From Diphasiastrum complanatum (lineage: Eukaryota > Streptophyta > Lycopodiopsida > Lycopodiales > Lycopodiaceae): DNA of 64,000 nucleotides. The stretch covers positions 60,395,340 through 60,459,339 of the forward strand of contig CM055101.1 of assembly GCA_029204225.1 (NCBI GenBank). Direction: 5' to 3'. The position numbers and the translations under genes were made by a program. Shown one piece after another: positions 43,087 to 54,746 of the stretch. The notes under the pieces were generated by a model. The model did not search any database. It was not told where the DNA came from and saw only the letters and a list, made by a program, of their open reading frames with translations. The first letter of the stretch is position 1. Each line of letters opens with the position of its first letter.

Positions 43087-43551
43087 ATGTTGTTAATAGC
43101 AGCGATGGTTGCAGTGGAGAATTCAAAGATTTATGTCAATTGTGTTGTTTTTCATAATCTGGTTGATGATGATGTCGCTCAAGCATATCGAATCTCTGCA
43201 AATTCATATGTTGACAAATGCATTTGTGTGGTATCTCATTCCCCCAGCTTTCGTGTATTTCGAGAAGTATTGGAGGAGTTACACCGTATGTGCTTTTCTA
43301 CCTCAGACTGTAGCAAACCACTTTGGGAGATGCTTGCTCATATGGTGAACGTCGTTCCTCTTCCAACTCCAGGCGAGAGCCCAGTCTTATTTTCAGTGGA
43401 GAATTATCTTATTTGTGTAGATGTACCTCCAAATGATGGGCTACCTCGTGCTGATATGTCTTTTCAACCGCTTATGCAATGCTTAGACATCGACAATGTC
43501 ATTCGACTATTTATTGCAGTGATTTTGGAGAAATCTGAGGTTGCAGAATGA
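43087..43551 (+). pseudogene. DENN-domain protein fragment
   Basis: DENN proteins are Rab guanine-nucleotide exchange factors on membranes. The frame contains CVVFHNLVDDDVAQAYRISA, NSYVDKCICVVSHSPSFRVF, EVLEELHRMCFS, VVPLPTPGESPVLFSVENYL and SFQPLMQCLDIDNVIRLFIA. This is the end of the upstream and the start of the central DENN domain as in plant DENN proteins. It breaks off after VILEK where family members continue (ER-ILI), ending SEVAE-stop. Only about 145 of several hundred residues are present, with no other exon seen. The ATG chosen is the first in frame, not a native start. It is probably a captured fragment. Confidence 0.75.
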
Positions 43552-43959
43552 TGCTACATTAACTACAGAACCGATCAGCGATCAGCTTTCATGAAATTGA
43601 TTAGTCTGTCGAAACTTTTCACAAAGGAGTTCAGGGATCCGCTACATCAGAGAAGGAGACCATCTATACACTGGGCGGAAATCAGTAAGGGAAATGTAAA
43701 TAGTTGTCGAAAGTAATAAAAAGGGAAGTCGTCAGATGTGGGGGTTGATGCACGTCGGATGTAGGAGTTGCTGAGAGAATATGATGTCTGATGTATATAG
43801 TTTAGATGGAAGAAAGAGTCTGGAAGAGAAAGGATGTGGGGATGTGGATGTGGCTTGAGAAGGTGACCGAGTATTTGAGGAGGGGTGGGTTAGGTCAGGT
43901 TAGGCTTTAGGGTTAGGGCTGTGAAATGTAGGGTTTGGACATTTAAAAATAAATAAACT
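43552..43959. other. No recognisable gene
   Basis: GT/GA-rich flank of the DENN fragment. It contains a short TTAGG/TTTAGGG-like patch at 43889-43937 that is too degenerate to be a telomere repeat. Confidence 0.4.
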
Positions 43960-44870
43960 TTGAAATGAAGAAATTGAAAAAAATTTACAAGAGGCACCAA
44001 ACTTCAAATTTGAAACGTTGAAGTGATTCTCTCTAAAATTTTTTTCCAAAATTCTGGCAATTCTGACCCATCTCCACTAATTTGATCATAACTTCCTTAA
44101 TATTGATCCAAATCAAACAAACTCAGTAGCTTTGAGAAGCTAACAACAAGCTCTATCAGCCTATAGGATCAGATCAATGTTTTAATGTGATTTGATAGGC
44201 CAAATCTACAACTGAACATGTCTGAAAATTTTTGAAAAAAGAAAACTAACAAAACTAGAGCTAGGAATCAAGAATTGTCATAACTCTTTGGATACTAACC
44301 CAAATGAGCTGCCATATGATCAGATCAAAGCTAAGACAATGCTTCAAAATCCTATGTATAGAAACTTGAGATTAAAACTCAAATCACATTTGAAAAATAC
44401 AAACAAAGTGAAGTAAAATTTCTAATCACCTATTTTGACAGCTTTTGGGAAAAGTGCAATAACTTTTGCATCTCTTATCCAAATGCCTTGCAAATTAGTG
44501 CAAATGAAAGATAAGACAAAGCGCTACAAATTAGAAATAGAAAATGAATTTGACTATCGAAAATTGGTCTGAACAGACCGGAAAATTTCAAATTTAAAAA
44601 TTAGCAAAAAGAAAACTACAAATGCAACAAACTTATCAAATCTAATGAAATTCACATAGAATCATCATGAACTTAGGATCTATGCCCTGAAACCAAGAAA
44701 TGTCATGTGCCAAATCCCAAACTAATAGCAATTTCAATTGAAGTAAAGCTAATAGCAAGAAAAGTACAAGACCATCAAGATAGCATATCCATAGAAAGCT
44801 AGAGACAATGAGATATCAATGGAATCACATTAGCAATAAAATAAAGAGTACAATCAATGAACATTGAGCA
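43960..44870. repeat. A-rich non-coding DNA with a degenerate repeat of about 185 bp
   Basis: Motif '(a/g)tcataactt..ttgatccaaat', '(g)tcataactc..taacccaaat' and 'gcaataactt..tatccaaat' at about 44088, 44276 and 44456. Each is followed by 'agctaag/gaagctaac/aaagataag'. The pattern is also present in R1 (30022). No coding frame. Confidence 0.5.
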
Positions 44871-45256
44871 TGGATTCATGTGGATAGGGCACATGAGACC
44901 TAACAATGGAGATCCCTATGGCTCACATTCACAAGGAAGCTAGAAGCTCTCACTTGCAAATGAGCCAAAAGATTCACAAATTGATGTCTCTTGTTTAGTT
45001 ATAGACAATGCTCTTACTTAACTCAACTTAACTATCTCTTGTTAAGTATTAGTAAACTAGATTGGGCCCTTGTTGGCTTATTATCCTTATTAATTACTTT
45101 GGAGGGCCTAAAGAGGGAACCGCCTTGTTATTAAGGCTAATAGCTCCTTTTGGGCCTACAAAGCTTACAATGGATATTATATTGCCTTGAAAAGCATTGA
45201 TATACTAAAAGTACATGACAGTTTCATGCACCAAAGAGATGCTATAGATCAAAAGG
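44871..45256. other. No recognisable feature
   Basis: AT-rich. It separates the degenerate repeat from the Copia-F tail. Confidence 0.35.
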
Positions 45257-45562
45257 ATGGTAATGGATCTTAACTTGCTTAATTATCAAAAGTGTCCAAT
45301 CATCTTTTGTGATAACCTTTCAGCCCAAAGTTTGGCAAACAATCATTTTTTTCATGCAAGGAGCAAACATATCGAAGTGGCTTATCATTTTGTGAGTAAA
45401 CAAGTCATGGAAAAGAAAGTGGAGCTTCAACATGTCTCATCAATGGAGTGTGTGGCTGATATCTTCACTAAAGCATTGGAAAAGGACTTGTTTATGAAGC
45501 ATAGAACTCATCTTGGAGTACTATCAAAATCTATGCCAAAACTAGTTGAAGAGGGAGTGTGA
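45257..45562 (+). pseudogene. Copia-F RNase H C-terminus
   Basis: CPIIFCDNLSAQSLANNHFF, HARSKHIEVAYHFV, CVADIFTKALEKDLFMKHRT, LGVLSKSMPKLVEEGV-stop. This is the last third of a copia RNase H, ending exactly at the polypurine tract (gaagagggag) with the stop codon shared with the LTR start TGTGA. Everything upstream is missing. Confidence 0.85.
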
Positions 45563-45836
45563 AAAATTCAACTAGTTTAGTTAATCTAAATTGGCAATTT
45601 TGAGGCCACTATCAAATTTCAACTTAGAGATAGATTTTTTTTATGTCAATAAGATGTAAAATAGTGTTTTTACTATTTTGGGCAAGTAGATATGTTGCTA
45701 AGGTCATATTTAGACCTACTCTAATTGGCTAATATAGATACATTGCATTTAGTCACTAAAAACTAGGTCTTTGGTGAAGTACCTAGAAGTTGCTATCTTA
45801 GGGCAAGTGGCCAAGTGAAACTATGGCTGTTGTGAA
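45558..45836 (+). mobile_element. 3' LTR (part) of Copia-F
   Basis: Begins TGTGAAAAATTC after the purine run. It is collinear in reverse with 46481 down to about 46190 (the Copia-G LTR). Similarity stops near 45836, so the outer part is lost or diverged. Confidence 0.8.
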
Positions 45837-45929
45837 AAGTTATGATTCAAAATGCACTTAATGGATCTTTGATCTTGGGTCAATTTGATCAACACATCTA
45901 GAACTAGTTAGAAGGTCGAAATCAACAAT

Positions 45930-46481
45930 TATAGCATGCTAGTCTTGCATAAATCACATAGATCTGATCATGAACATAAAAATATAGTAAGGTACTATCT
46001 TTGTCCATACAACAGCAGTAGCCTACTATCCTTCAAACGTGAGGATTCAAGATCTACAAGAAAATCAACATTCTATCATAGAAACTCAAGGTATATGAAA
46101 AAATGACATGAGATGGACATAGAATCAACAAAGATGAGATCTCCACACAAATGATAAACTAATGAATTATGTTCTCCACGCAGGTACAACTATTTATAAC
46201 AGCCAATATGTCATTTGGCCCTATTCTCCAACTATGCCCTAAAATGGCAACTTCTAGGTATTTAACCAAGAACCTAGAAAAACTAATCCAAATGCAATGT
46301 ACCAAATTTAACCAATTAGAATGGGTCCAAACTCGAAGTCATTAACTTAGCTACTTGTTAAAAATAGTAGTAACACTATTTAGAGCTTTATTGACATTTA
46401 TGAACTAACTCTAAGCTGAGATTTCACTTTGGCCTCCAAAACTGCCAAATAAAATATCGAAACTAGTTGACAATTTTCACA
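45930..46481 (-). mobile_element. 3' LTR of Copia-G
   Basis: Minus-strand start TGTGAAAATTGTC at 46481 after GAAGAGGGAG. It holds 'ataaatagttgtacctgcgt' and 'gttgattctatgtccatctc', also found at 47384-47470 in the plus direction. It faces the LTR of Copia-F. Confidence 0.75.
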
Positions 46482-47383
46482 CTCCCTCTTCAGCTAGTTT
46501 TAGCATAGAATTTGAGAATACTCCAAGTGAAGTCCTATGCTTTGTAAGAAATAATTTTCCCAATGTTTTGGTGAAGATATCAGTCACACACTCCCTTGAT
46601 GAGACATGTTGAAACTCCACTTCCTTTGCCATGACTTGTTCCCTCACAAAGTGATATGCCACCTCAATATGCTTGCTCCTAGCATGAAAAATAGGATTGC
46701 TTGCCAATATTTGAGCTGAAATGTTGTTACAAAAGATGATTGGAATTTTAGAAAATCTAGCAAGTGAAAATCACTTACCATCTCTTGATGCATAACATCT
46801 CCTTTGCACAAGAGGTAAGTGCTTTGTACTTGGCCTCACTAGATGACAATGAGATAGTAGCTTGCTTTTTCAACATCCAAGAGATAGCTCCATTACCTAT
46901 AAGGATAGCATGTGCACTTATGGACTTCCTATCTATTTGATCTCCTGCAAAATCTGAATCTGACAATCCATACAAGTTAGGAGATGATCCTCCATAAACA
47001 ATGCCAAAATCTTGAGTTCCCAAGATATATCTCAAAACTCTTTTTCCTAGTTTCCAATGCTCCTCAGTAGGATCTTGCATGAATTGGCTTAATCTACCAA
47101 AACAATAGCTTAGATCAGGTCTTGTGATGGTTAGATATATGAGTGAACCAACTAGCTTTCTATAGAGAGTAATGTCTTTGAAGGATCTTTCATTACCTCT
47201 TTCTTGATTCATCTACACATTTAGGTTCATCAAAAGATGTTAGTAAAGAAAAACTTTTACCACCAACGATTTGCGTACCCTTTTCATCATATGTGAGTCT
47301 CAAAGGATGTTGTCTTTCTCTTGATGTCCTCCTTGGCTTTTGACTTGAAGTAGGCTCTTCACCATTAACATCATCAACATGTT
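46477..47383 (-). pseudogene. Copia-G RT C-terminus and RNase H, RT core deleted
   Basis: From 47212: FKDITLYRKLVGSLIYLTIT, RPDLSYCFGRLSQFMQDP, LYGLSDSDFAGDQIDRKSIS, SSSEAKYKALTSCAKEM. A frame break near 46775 leads to SNPIFHARSKHIEVAYHFVR, CVTDIFTKTLGKLF and LKLAEEGV-stop. Just upstream (47300-47215) is linker sequence (LRLTYDEKG-like), so the whole RT fingers and palm are missing between linker and 'TLYRKLVGS'. Confidence 0.8.
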
Positions 47384-47748
47384 ATAAATAGCTATACTAG
47401 CATGGAGAACTAATCTTGTTGTTCTCATTTGGTATGGAGAACTTTCCTCTTTTGATTCTATGTCCATCTCTTTCATATTTCTCATGATATCTTGATTTCT
47501 GGTGTGTACATGTAGAATGTGAATTTTCTTCGTGTACTTGAATCCACACATGTGAATAATAGTGTGTTGCTACTATTGGATGGAAAGGGATAGTACTTTA
47601 TCAGATGTTAGTGATTTTGATCAAATCTAAATGAATTTCTAAGTTCTAGCATGATAGATGTATGATTTCTAGCTTGTGAATGATTTTAGATGTGCATCCA
47701 AATTTATCCAAGATCTAATTGTGTTTTGGATCTAATTTTCTCACAACA
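47384..47748 (+). mobile_element. LTR fragment of the Copia-F/G family, inverted
   Basis: Plus orientation, it matches the downstream part of the Copia-G LTR ('ttataaatag', 'gattctatgtccatctc', 'tcttgaatcc-cac', 'tgatcaaatct') and ends TTCTCACAACA at 47748. Its 5' part is cut off where it meets the Copia-G linker. Confidence 0.65.
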
Positions 47749-49271
47749 GGTCACTCATGGAATAGTACCTAATTCACACCTGTCTTTTCCGTTGAGCACG
47801 AGCTGAAAACAAATATTGAGGTATACTTCTGGATACACTTGTTCCTTTATTGTTTTCTTAGAGTGAGTGAAGTATGAATACAACTCTTAAGTAGGTAAAT
47901 CAATTGTATTTCGATGATGAATAGATGGTTTTGTTTTTAAGCGCTCGAAACTTTTATGTTACATGCTTCGTGTGTGCTAATCACCTATGATGGATAGAAT
48001 GACTAATGGACACCTTGGTAATCAATCCATGGTAGTAGTACATAATCATATTACATGGTGGGTGAATGAGGCAATTAGAGTAAAGGTCATTTGACTTGTT
48101 ACAAGTTATAAACTTTACATCTCGAACTCTTGGAACATAGAGGAAGGGCTAATAGGAACCCGGTGAGGTGGAATATCCTCCCCGATTTAGGAAACCGAAT
48201 ATAACTATTTTTATTTTCATACCACATCTAGAGCACAATTCATAGTGTACCATTGGAGTACACACGCACTATAGGATTCACGGGCCCTTGGAACCCAAGC
48301 CCATTCACTAGCACGAGCATAAGAAGAAAATGAGCCAATCAAGCCATGGTAACCCCAACTGAAGTTGCCAGTGAAAAATCCAAGTAACAACCTACTCTAA
48401 GACCATTGTCAATTTCTATTTATGTAAGGCCACTAAAGATAGTAAGGGAGGGAGAATGTAGTAATCATAGGTAACGGGTCATCCAGAACATGAAAGATAC
48501 ACTACAATCTGGAACCTAAGTAGTAGGCTCAAAATTTGTGTTAGGGGAAACTTGCGTGGCGACATGGGTAAGATAACCAATTGGCCACTCTTGAGACTCA
48601 CACGTACAAAATGTACCACCAACCATCCCAGAGAAAAAACACCCTTATACGACTAATGTGAGCCACCTTGGGAGAATCGTGAATAGACGGTCAACCTCGA
48701 CGAGAGTGATAAACTAAGGGAATGATATACATTAAGAGCCTAACAAGGAAACTAGGCTAACATCAATTCTTATTAGTAAGAGAAGGTTTTTTTTGGGAAC
48801 AAGGGAAGAAGGCAAAAGATAATACAAGGGAGGTTATGAATGAGAAAAGGATCCATAGCTATGAATGGTACTTAATGATCAATTATAGGACCCAAGAAGT
48901 ATCTAACTAAAAAGCTGAATCGAGAGCCATACTCAGCTCAAGGAGGATAGTTTAGAGCAAGGTATACATTAGAGGAGTTTCGAGCACCAAAAGGGCCTTT
49001 TGTCAAGATGTTTTTTTTGCTTTTCAACTATTCGACGTACACTTGGCCCAGTTATATATTTATACCTGTGAAAGAACGTAACATTGTTTGACGGTTGGAT
49101 TTTTTTTGGAACTTTCCGGTCATATTTTTATACAATTCAAAACTCCCGCCGGACAAGGTCCTGACTTGTGATTTCGCTACCCGTGAGTTTCATGAGTGCC
49201 CGGGACCTAACACTTGTGGTTTGAGTAAGTCTCTTTTGATCTACTCGTAGTTAGAGTAACATATATGATTT
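47749..49271. other. 1.5 kb without recognisable feature
   Basis: Mixed-composition DNA with no ORF, no tandem repeat and no similarity that I can see to other parts of the window. 49000-49210 (T runs, 'cccgggacctaacacttgtggtt') has LTR-like composition and could be the end of a gypsy LTR. Confidence 0.4.
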
Positions 49272-50012
49272 ATGAAAGACCGCCAGCATTTATTACAAAT
49301 TTGGTTTTTTATTTTCATACTAATTCATCTACTTTTAGTTTCAAACTCTAATGTTCATCTTGTTTTAGCTTTGCCTCAGTTTCTGTTTGTAATGAAAAAG
49401 ACTCTGATGGCTCTTGGATACCACGTATCTATAGAAAATTTCAGTGGATTCTCATGCATCCCTCATCAAGAGGTATTTCTGGTGAAAAGAGAAAATCAAA
49501 TATGGATTATAGGAGCTTTTGGAAAGGTAGAATTTTAGACTTCAAAGTTTCACCTAGTGGTCGATCCATTTCAGAGGTCTTGGTTCAACATGTCTACATG
49601 CATAAGGAAATTAGATTGGAAGGCGTAAGTTCAAATGACAGACTCAAATGCGATTGTCAGTTTTGGAGAATCTTTTGCTTTGAGTTTTTCATCAATCATC
49701 TAGACGTGTATCTGAGTATTCAAATGATATATAGTTTTATGGGTTTGTGCAGATTTGTATCCATATTCAAGCATAATCGAATGGCAACCTATACAATCCC
49801 TTGTTGGCATCATGGATGTTATTCATTTTGATATTGGTCTTCTGCAATACAAGAACTGCTCCACGAGATCACTTTTGGATTCTTGTATTTTCTTCTATGA
49901 TTCATCTTACACACCATCCAGTTTAGGTGGAAGATTAGAGGCGATATCATTACCCTCTTTCTCAAGTGAAGAATGGATTCCTCTAGATTTCACCATAGTA
50001 GAGAGCTTTTGA
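49272..50012 (+). pseudogene. Degenerate gypsy-like coding patch with LPSF..EWI motif
   Basis: Plus-strand frames are broken several times. 49550-49615 reads SKFHLVVDPFQRSWFNMSTC, the same as the pre-RT linker of Gypsy-3 (ASLVVDPFQRSWFNMCTC). 49935-50012 reads GGRLEAISLPSFSSEEWIPL, then DFTIVESF-stop, sharing its motif with 41340-41221. The stretch between (49620-49930) has no recognised motif. I take it as a relic of a retroelement of the Gypsy-3 family. Confidence 0.45.
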
Positions 50013-50180
50013 TCAAAGTTTTTTATGGACATTCAAAACTATATGAAATTTAGCACAAGTTCAAAAAACAATAGGTTGCACTGGTTTCCGCCTTTTGCAA
50101 TGTTTGTCTGATGATCCGTCAAAACTTCAAATCTAGTTCCATACAAATAATGTTGTCAAATTTTCAAGGAATGAACAATT

Positions 50181-51775
50181 GCAAACTATTCCTTCTCATA
50201 AGTACAATACCTAGACTGAGCAGGATTGAGTTTCTTGCTTTCATAAGCCACAAGATGTCCATCCTGCATCAAAACAGCTCCAATAGCATAATCACTAGCA
50301 TCGGTCCTAACCACAAAAGTCTTATTAGGATCGCCAATGATTAGTATTGGTGCCGAAGTGACACTTTTCTTAAGCAACTCAAAACAATTATTCATATCCT
50401 CCGTCCACACCACTAGTGGACTCTTAGCCCTCCGGCTTAGCTTCTTATAGCATTTCAAGGCCTGGGTAAGGGGAAATGCCAATCGAGCAAATTGGAAAAT
50501 ATGTCGACAAAAAAAGCCCACAAACCCCAAGATAGACTTGATTTCTCGAACTGTGGTGAGAATAGGCCAATCAATAACCCTCTAGATACGATCAGCCTCA
50601 ATCTCCACCCCCCGTTCAGAAATCTTATGCCCTAAGTAGGACAATTCCTTAGCAAAAAAGTCACACTTAGTCTCCTTGGCAAAGAGCTTTTCCCTTCTTA
50701 GAATGTCCAAGACAATCCTAAGATGTTCTTTATGTTCCACCAAAGTCTTACTGAACACTAGGATATCATCTAAGAATACCACTACGAATTTTCCCAAATA
50801 TGGCTTGAACAAATCGTTCATCATTTGTTGGAAAGTTGCCAGTGCATTGGTCAAACCAAAAGGCAACACCAGAAATTCGTAGTGACCAAAGTGAGTTCGA
50901 AACCCGGTTTTTGGTATATCTTATGCCTTAATGCATATCTGATGGTAGCCCGATTTTAGATCTATCTTGGTAAAGTACCCAGCACCACCAAGATAGTCTA
51001 TTAGATCATCCATTTGCGGCAGTGGATATCTATTCTTAACGGTTACCTTGTTCAATTTCTTATAGTCGACGCAAAACCTTATAGTCCCATCTTTTTTGGC
51101 CACCAGAACCACTGGTGATGCCCAAGGAGACTTACTAGGTTGTACCCACCCCTTTTTCCAGTAGTCATGTAACTGCCTATGTACCTCAGCTTCTTCCGAT
51201 GCACTCATCCTATAAGGACGCTGTGCGATTGGAATTGCTCCAGGTATTAGGTCAATTTTATGATCAATTGTCCTTTCTGGTGGTAAACCTACAGGAAGGT
51301 CTAAAAAAACATCATTGAATTCCTGCCTAAGTTCATTATAGGCTTCAAATTTTGTAGTGTTCTCACTGGTTATATTTATGGCATTTATTTTAAGTTCTTC
51401 ATCATTGCAGCAAATGATATCATTATGAAAACATAAATAAACTTTAAAATCAGAATTCTTCATAATAGAATTAAGTTCCTGTTTAGAATAAAGGTTAACA
51501 TTTTTAGTGTCAACACTTAAACTAGCCTTGATCTTAATTAAAGAATTCTCATGCTTAAAAGATAAAGATTTCTCAACAAAATCAATTCTCAATGATTTGT
51601 TCTTATCAAAATGCCATCGTTGCCCAAGAACAATATCTACATTAGCTAATTGAACAGCATGGAATTCTAGTTTTTTAGAATAATCTTGAATGTGCAATTC
51701 TACATTAGGAACAATAAAATCCATCAAATTGGAATTACTTCCCGATGCCATTGTCACGCGGTATTTTTTTCTCAC
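50181..51775 (-). pseudogene. Gypsy-5 reverse transcriptase and RNase H, only two stops
   Basis: One frame of about 530 codons with TAA near 50920 and TAG near 50581. Linker: [111 protein letters not shown] (catalytic FLDD), LSYLGHKISERGVE. RNase H: FVVRTDASDYAIGAVLMQDG followed by YESKKLNPAQSRYCTYEKE, where the element is cut at about 50181. Integrase and 3' LTR are absent. Confidence 0.9.
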
Positions 51776-51983
51776 TTTTTCTGGTAGGAAGGTTTAGCGT
51801 CTGCACCAAATTTACATTAATAAAGTTATGAGTGGATCCCGTGTCAAAAAGAACATTAACAACTTGATCATTAACTTTACTTTTAATGCAAATAAGGTGA
51901 TTAGGACCAAAAACTAAAGAACTAAGAAAACAAACATCCATCTCATTACTTTGATATAGGTTGAAGCTTGTTTTTTGACGCAA
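51735..51983 (-). pseudogene. Gypsy-5 aspartic protease
   Basis: VVNVLFDTGSTHNFINVNLV holds the DTGS active site, intact, within an 82-codon frame. A frameshift near 51760 separates it from the RT frame, which carries the second half of the domain (VDIVLGQRW). Confidence 0.85.
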
Positions 51984-52460
51984 TCACGTGCAAGGTGACC
52001 CTCGCCATTGCACTTGAAGCACAGGTTCTTCTTATGAGCTTCAGCTTTATCATTGCCACCATGATGGTTTTTAAAATTTTTCTTGGTTTTCTTAGGATTG
52101 TTGGAATTGGGATGTGTTTCATTAACAACTTCCCTATCCTTCCTCTTAAATTAAAAACCTTTTTTCAGCTCATTAGGCTGTTGATTTACAACCCTAATCG
52201 CATCTTCTAGGATTTTTGGATGGTTCCTACGAACATCCACTTGATAATCTTTTGGTAACCCATCAATAAACATTAACATTTGTACCTTAGGTGGAATATC
52301 ACTATAAAGTGGATTTAGGTACTCATGAAAATCTTGAATAAACTGTTCCAAACCTTTATTCATGGTTAGATGACACAACTTTTGGAAGTGTTCATAGTCA
52401 TCTGAAAGTGGTAGAAATTAATCCCTAAAAAGCTTGCAAAAATCATCCCATGTGAAAAGT
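51965..52460 (-). pseudogene. Gypsy-5 gag C-terminus with zinc knuckle
   Basis: Gag: YEHFQKLCHLTMNKGLEQFI, LPKDYQVDVRRNHPKILEDA, the Retrotrans_gag end. The knuckle CFKCNGEGHLARDC (CX2CX4HX4C) is near 52017-51976 in another frame. Cut on the right by the Copia-H LTR at 52451, whose first bases overlap the last readable gag codons. Confidence 0.8.
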
Positions 52461-53141
52461 ACAGTACTAATGACCATAAATGGATCTTTGAATGATCCAC
52501 AAGGTGATTGTATGCTTGTTAAACAATCTATCAGAAACTAGTCATCAGAAAACAAAATCTAGTTTAGCAGCTTGATAGGAAACAAGTAAAGACAATCAAA
52601 GCATTGATCAATTAGTGTAATCCAACTCCACACGTGTGGAAATAAGGCTGTAGTATGGACTGTAGACAGTGTTTACAAAGTGCCAAAGCTGGGTTTCATT
52701 GGAAATCAAGAGTAATCACCATACAATGAGAGAAAACTTGAGTTTCTCCTTGAGGCTCCCAAAATTTTTTATCTTCTCACTATGGAGAATGGGAATACAT
52801 AGTAAAACACACTTCCTTTGCTAAGTTAGGTGAAAATACAGCATGTAATAAGGAAGTAGACTCCACTTTTTTGCCCTAATGTGAAAACCCTAGCCTAGAT
52901 CCAAGAGTCATGCTTGGTAGGTGCATGATAGGTACAAATCTCATTATAAATCATGGTCTAGATCCTACAAAGTAGGAATCACTACCAAATGGACACAACC
53001 ACTCCTCTTGACTCGTAGTAACCAGCTTTAGGTGTGTATGTACAAGTGGCACTTTGGCCATTCAAGTAACCAACAAACAATATTGACAAAATGTACAATA
53101 TTCTACATGGCTAGATTTGCCAATGTAGGCAATTTTTCACA
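52451..53141 (-). mobile_element. 3' LTR of Copia-H
   Basis: From TGTGAAAAGTAC to AATTTTTCACA on the plus strand, 691 bp with 8-bp terminal inverted repeats TGTGAAAA/TTTTCACA. The adjacent minus-strand purine run is TTGAGGAGGAG. It is the same LTR type as Copia-F and -G by its first bases. Confidence 0.8.
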
Positions 53142-54685
53142 CTCCTCCTCAAATCTAGCCTTGGAGATCACAATGCTTTTATCAATAACTCCAATTGAAG
53201 ATCTAAGCTTGACAAATGAATCTTTAGGTAAAGATTTAGTAAACAAATCAGCCAAGCAACTTGATGATGGCACGTGTTGGAGCTTGATCTCTTTATCTTG
53301 CACTTTTTCCCTCATGAAATGATGAGCAATTTTGATGTGTTTGCTCCTTGCATGGAATGTAGGATTAGTTGCAAGTGATTGGGCTGATTTGTTGTCACAA
53401 TAGATGATAGGGATCTCCTCCTCCATGACATGAAGCTCCACCAATAGCCTTTTGAGCCACAAGACCTCCTTGCATGCTGATGTCAAGGCCTTGTATTCGG
53501 ATTTTGTGGAAGATAGGGAGATGGTATCTTGCTTTTTGGAAAGCCATGATACTACTCCATCACATAGAAAGGTGGCAAAGGCACTTGTTGATCTTCTATC
53601 TACTTTGTCACCTGCAAAATCCGAGTCACTATAGGCTCTTAAGCCAAGATTAGTTCCTCAATACAAAATACCAAAATCTTTAGTGGATGAAATATATCTA
53701 AGAACTCTTTTGGCCATCTTCCAATGTGAAACTAGAGGACTTTGCATGAATTGGCTTAACTTTCCAACACTATAACTAAGATCAAGTCTAGTTATAGTTA
53801 AATAGATCAAGGAGCCAATAAGCCTTCTATATAATGTGATGTCCTCAAAGGATGCTTCATCACAACCAATAGATGCTTTTACATGTTGCTCCATTGGTGT
53901 CTCAATGCCTTTACAATTCTTCATTATGTAGAATATTTAGATTGACAAATGAAGCTAAAATCACATCCTCTAATAACCTCTATTCCAAGAATGAAGCTTA
54001 ATAGGCCGAGATCTACCATCTTGAACTCTTTTGCTAAAGCAATTTTTACATCTCTAATTCCATCTAGATCATTACCACTCAAGATAATGTCATCTACATA
54101 CAAAACAAGAATAATGATCATGCCATCATGAAAACTTATATACAATGATGGATCATAGGCACTCATTACAAAACTGATGGAAATGAGAAAAGAGTTTAGC
54201 CTAGAGTACCATGCTCTAGGTGCTTGCTTGAGCCCATAAAGGCTCTTCTTCAAAAAACATACCTTTCCTTCATGTTTTGCCTTACTGAAGCCCTCAGGTT
54301 GCCTCATGTAGATCTCTTCCTCCAAATAACCATTGAGGAATGCATTTGTGAAGTCAAGTTGGAATAGCTCCCAATTGAAGGTTGTATCAAGACTAATGAT
54401 GAACCTGATAGTAACAAGCTTAGCCACAGGAGCAAGAGTCTAATCATAATCAATGCCTTTGCTTTGTAAAAAACCTTTGGCAACAAGCCTAGCTTTATGC
54501 TTGCTTATTGATCCATCTTTATTATACTTCAATCTAAATACCCGCTTGCAATCAAGAGGTTTCTTCCCTTGAGGAAAATCCACAAGATCCCAAGTATGAT
54601 TCTCAATAAGAGCATCATACTCTACTTGCATAGCATCCATGGCAACTTTTACACTTACAAGCATCTTCATAGCATGTTGGCTCAT
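53103..54685 (-). pseudogene. Copia-H reverse transcriptase and RNase H, few stops
   Basis: From 54685: YDALIENHTWDLVDFPQGKK, LVAKGFLQSKGIDYD, one stop, LAPVAKLVTIRFIIS. Then FTNAFLNGYLEEEIYMRQPE, LKQAPRAWYSRLNSFL, LVLYVDDIILSGNDLDGIRD (YVDD intact), LSFILGIEVI. A frameshift near 53924 leads to MKNCKGIETPMEQHV, LVGSLIYLTIT-type sequence (LIGS here), one stop, the RNase H core, CDNKSAQSLATNPTFHARSK and LADLFTKSLPKDSFVKL. Recently degraded: domains are otherwise complete. Confidence 0.9.
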
Positions 54686-54746
54686 CTAACATTGAAGTAA
54701 GAAAGGTGTAAGATGTGAAAGATGATGAGCCTTCTCTTTGATCACC

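Noticed and set aside
43886-43937. Telomere-like TTAGG/TTTAGGG patch
   Set aside because: Only two or three imperfect units. Plant telomeric DNA would be a regular TTTAGGG array.
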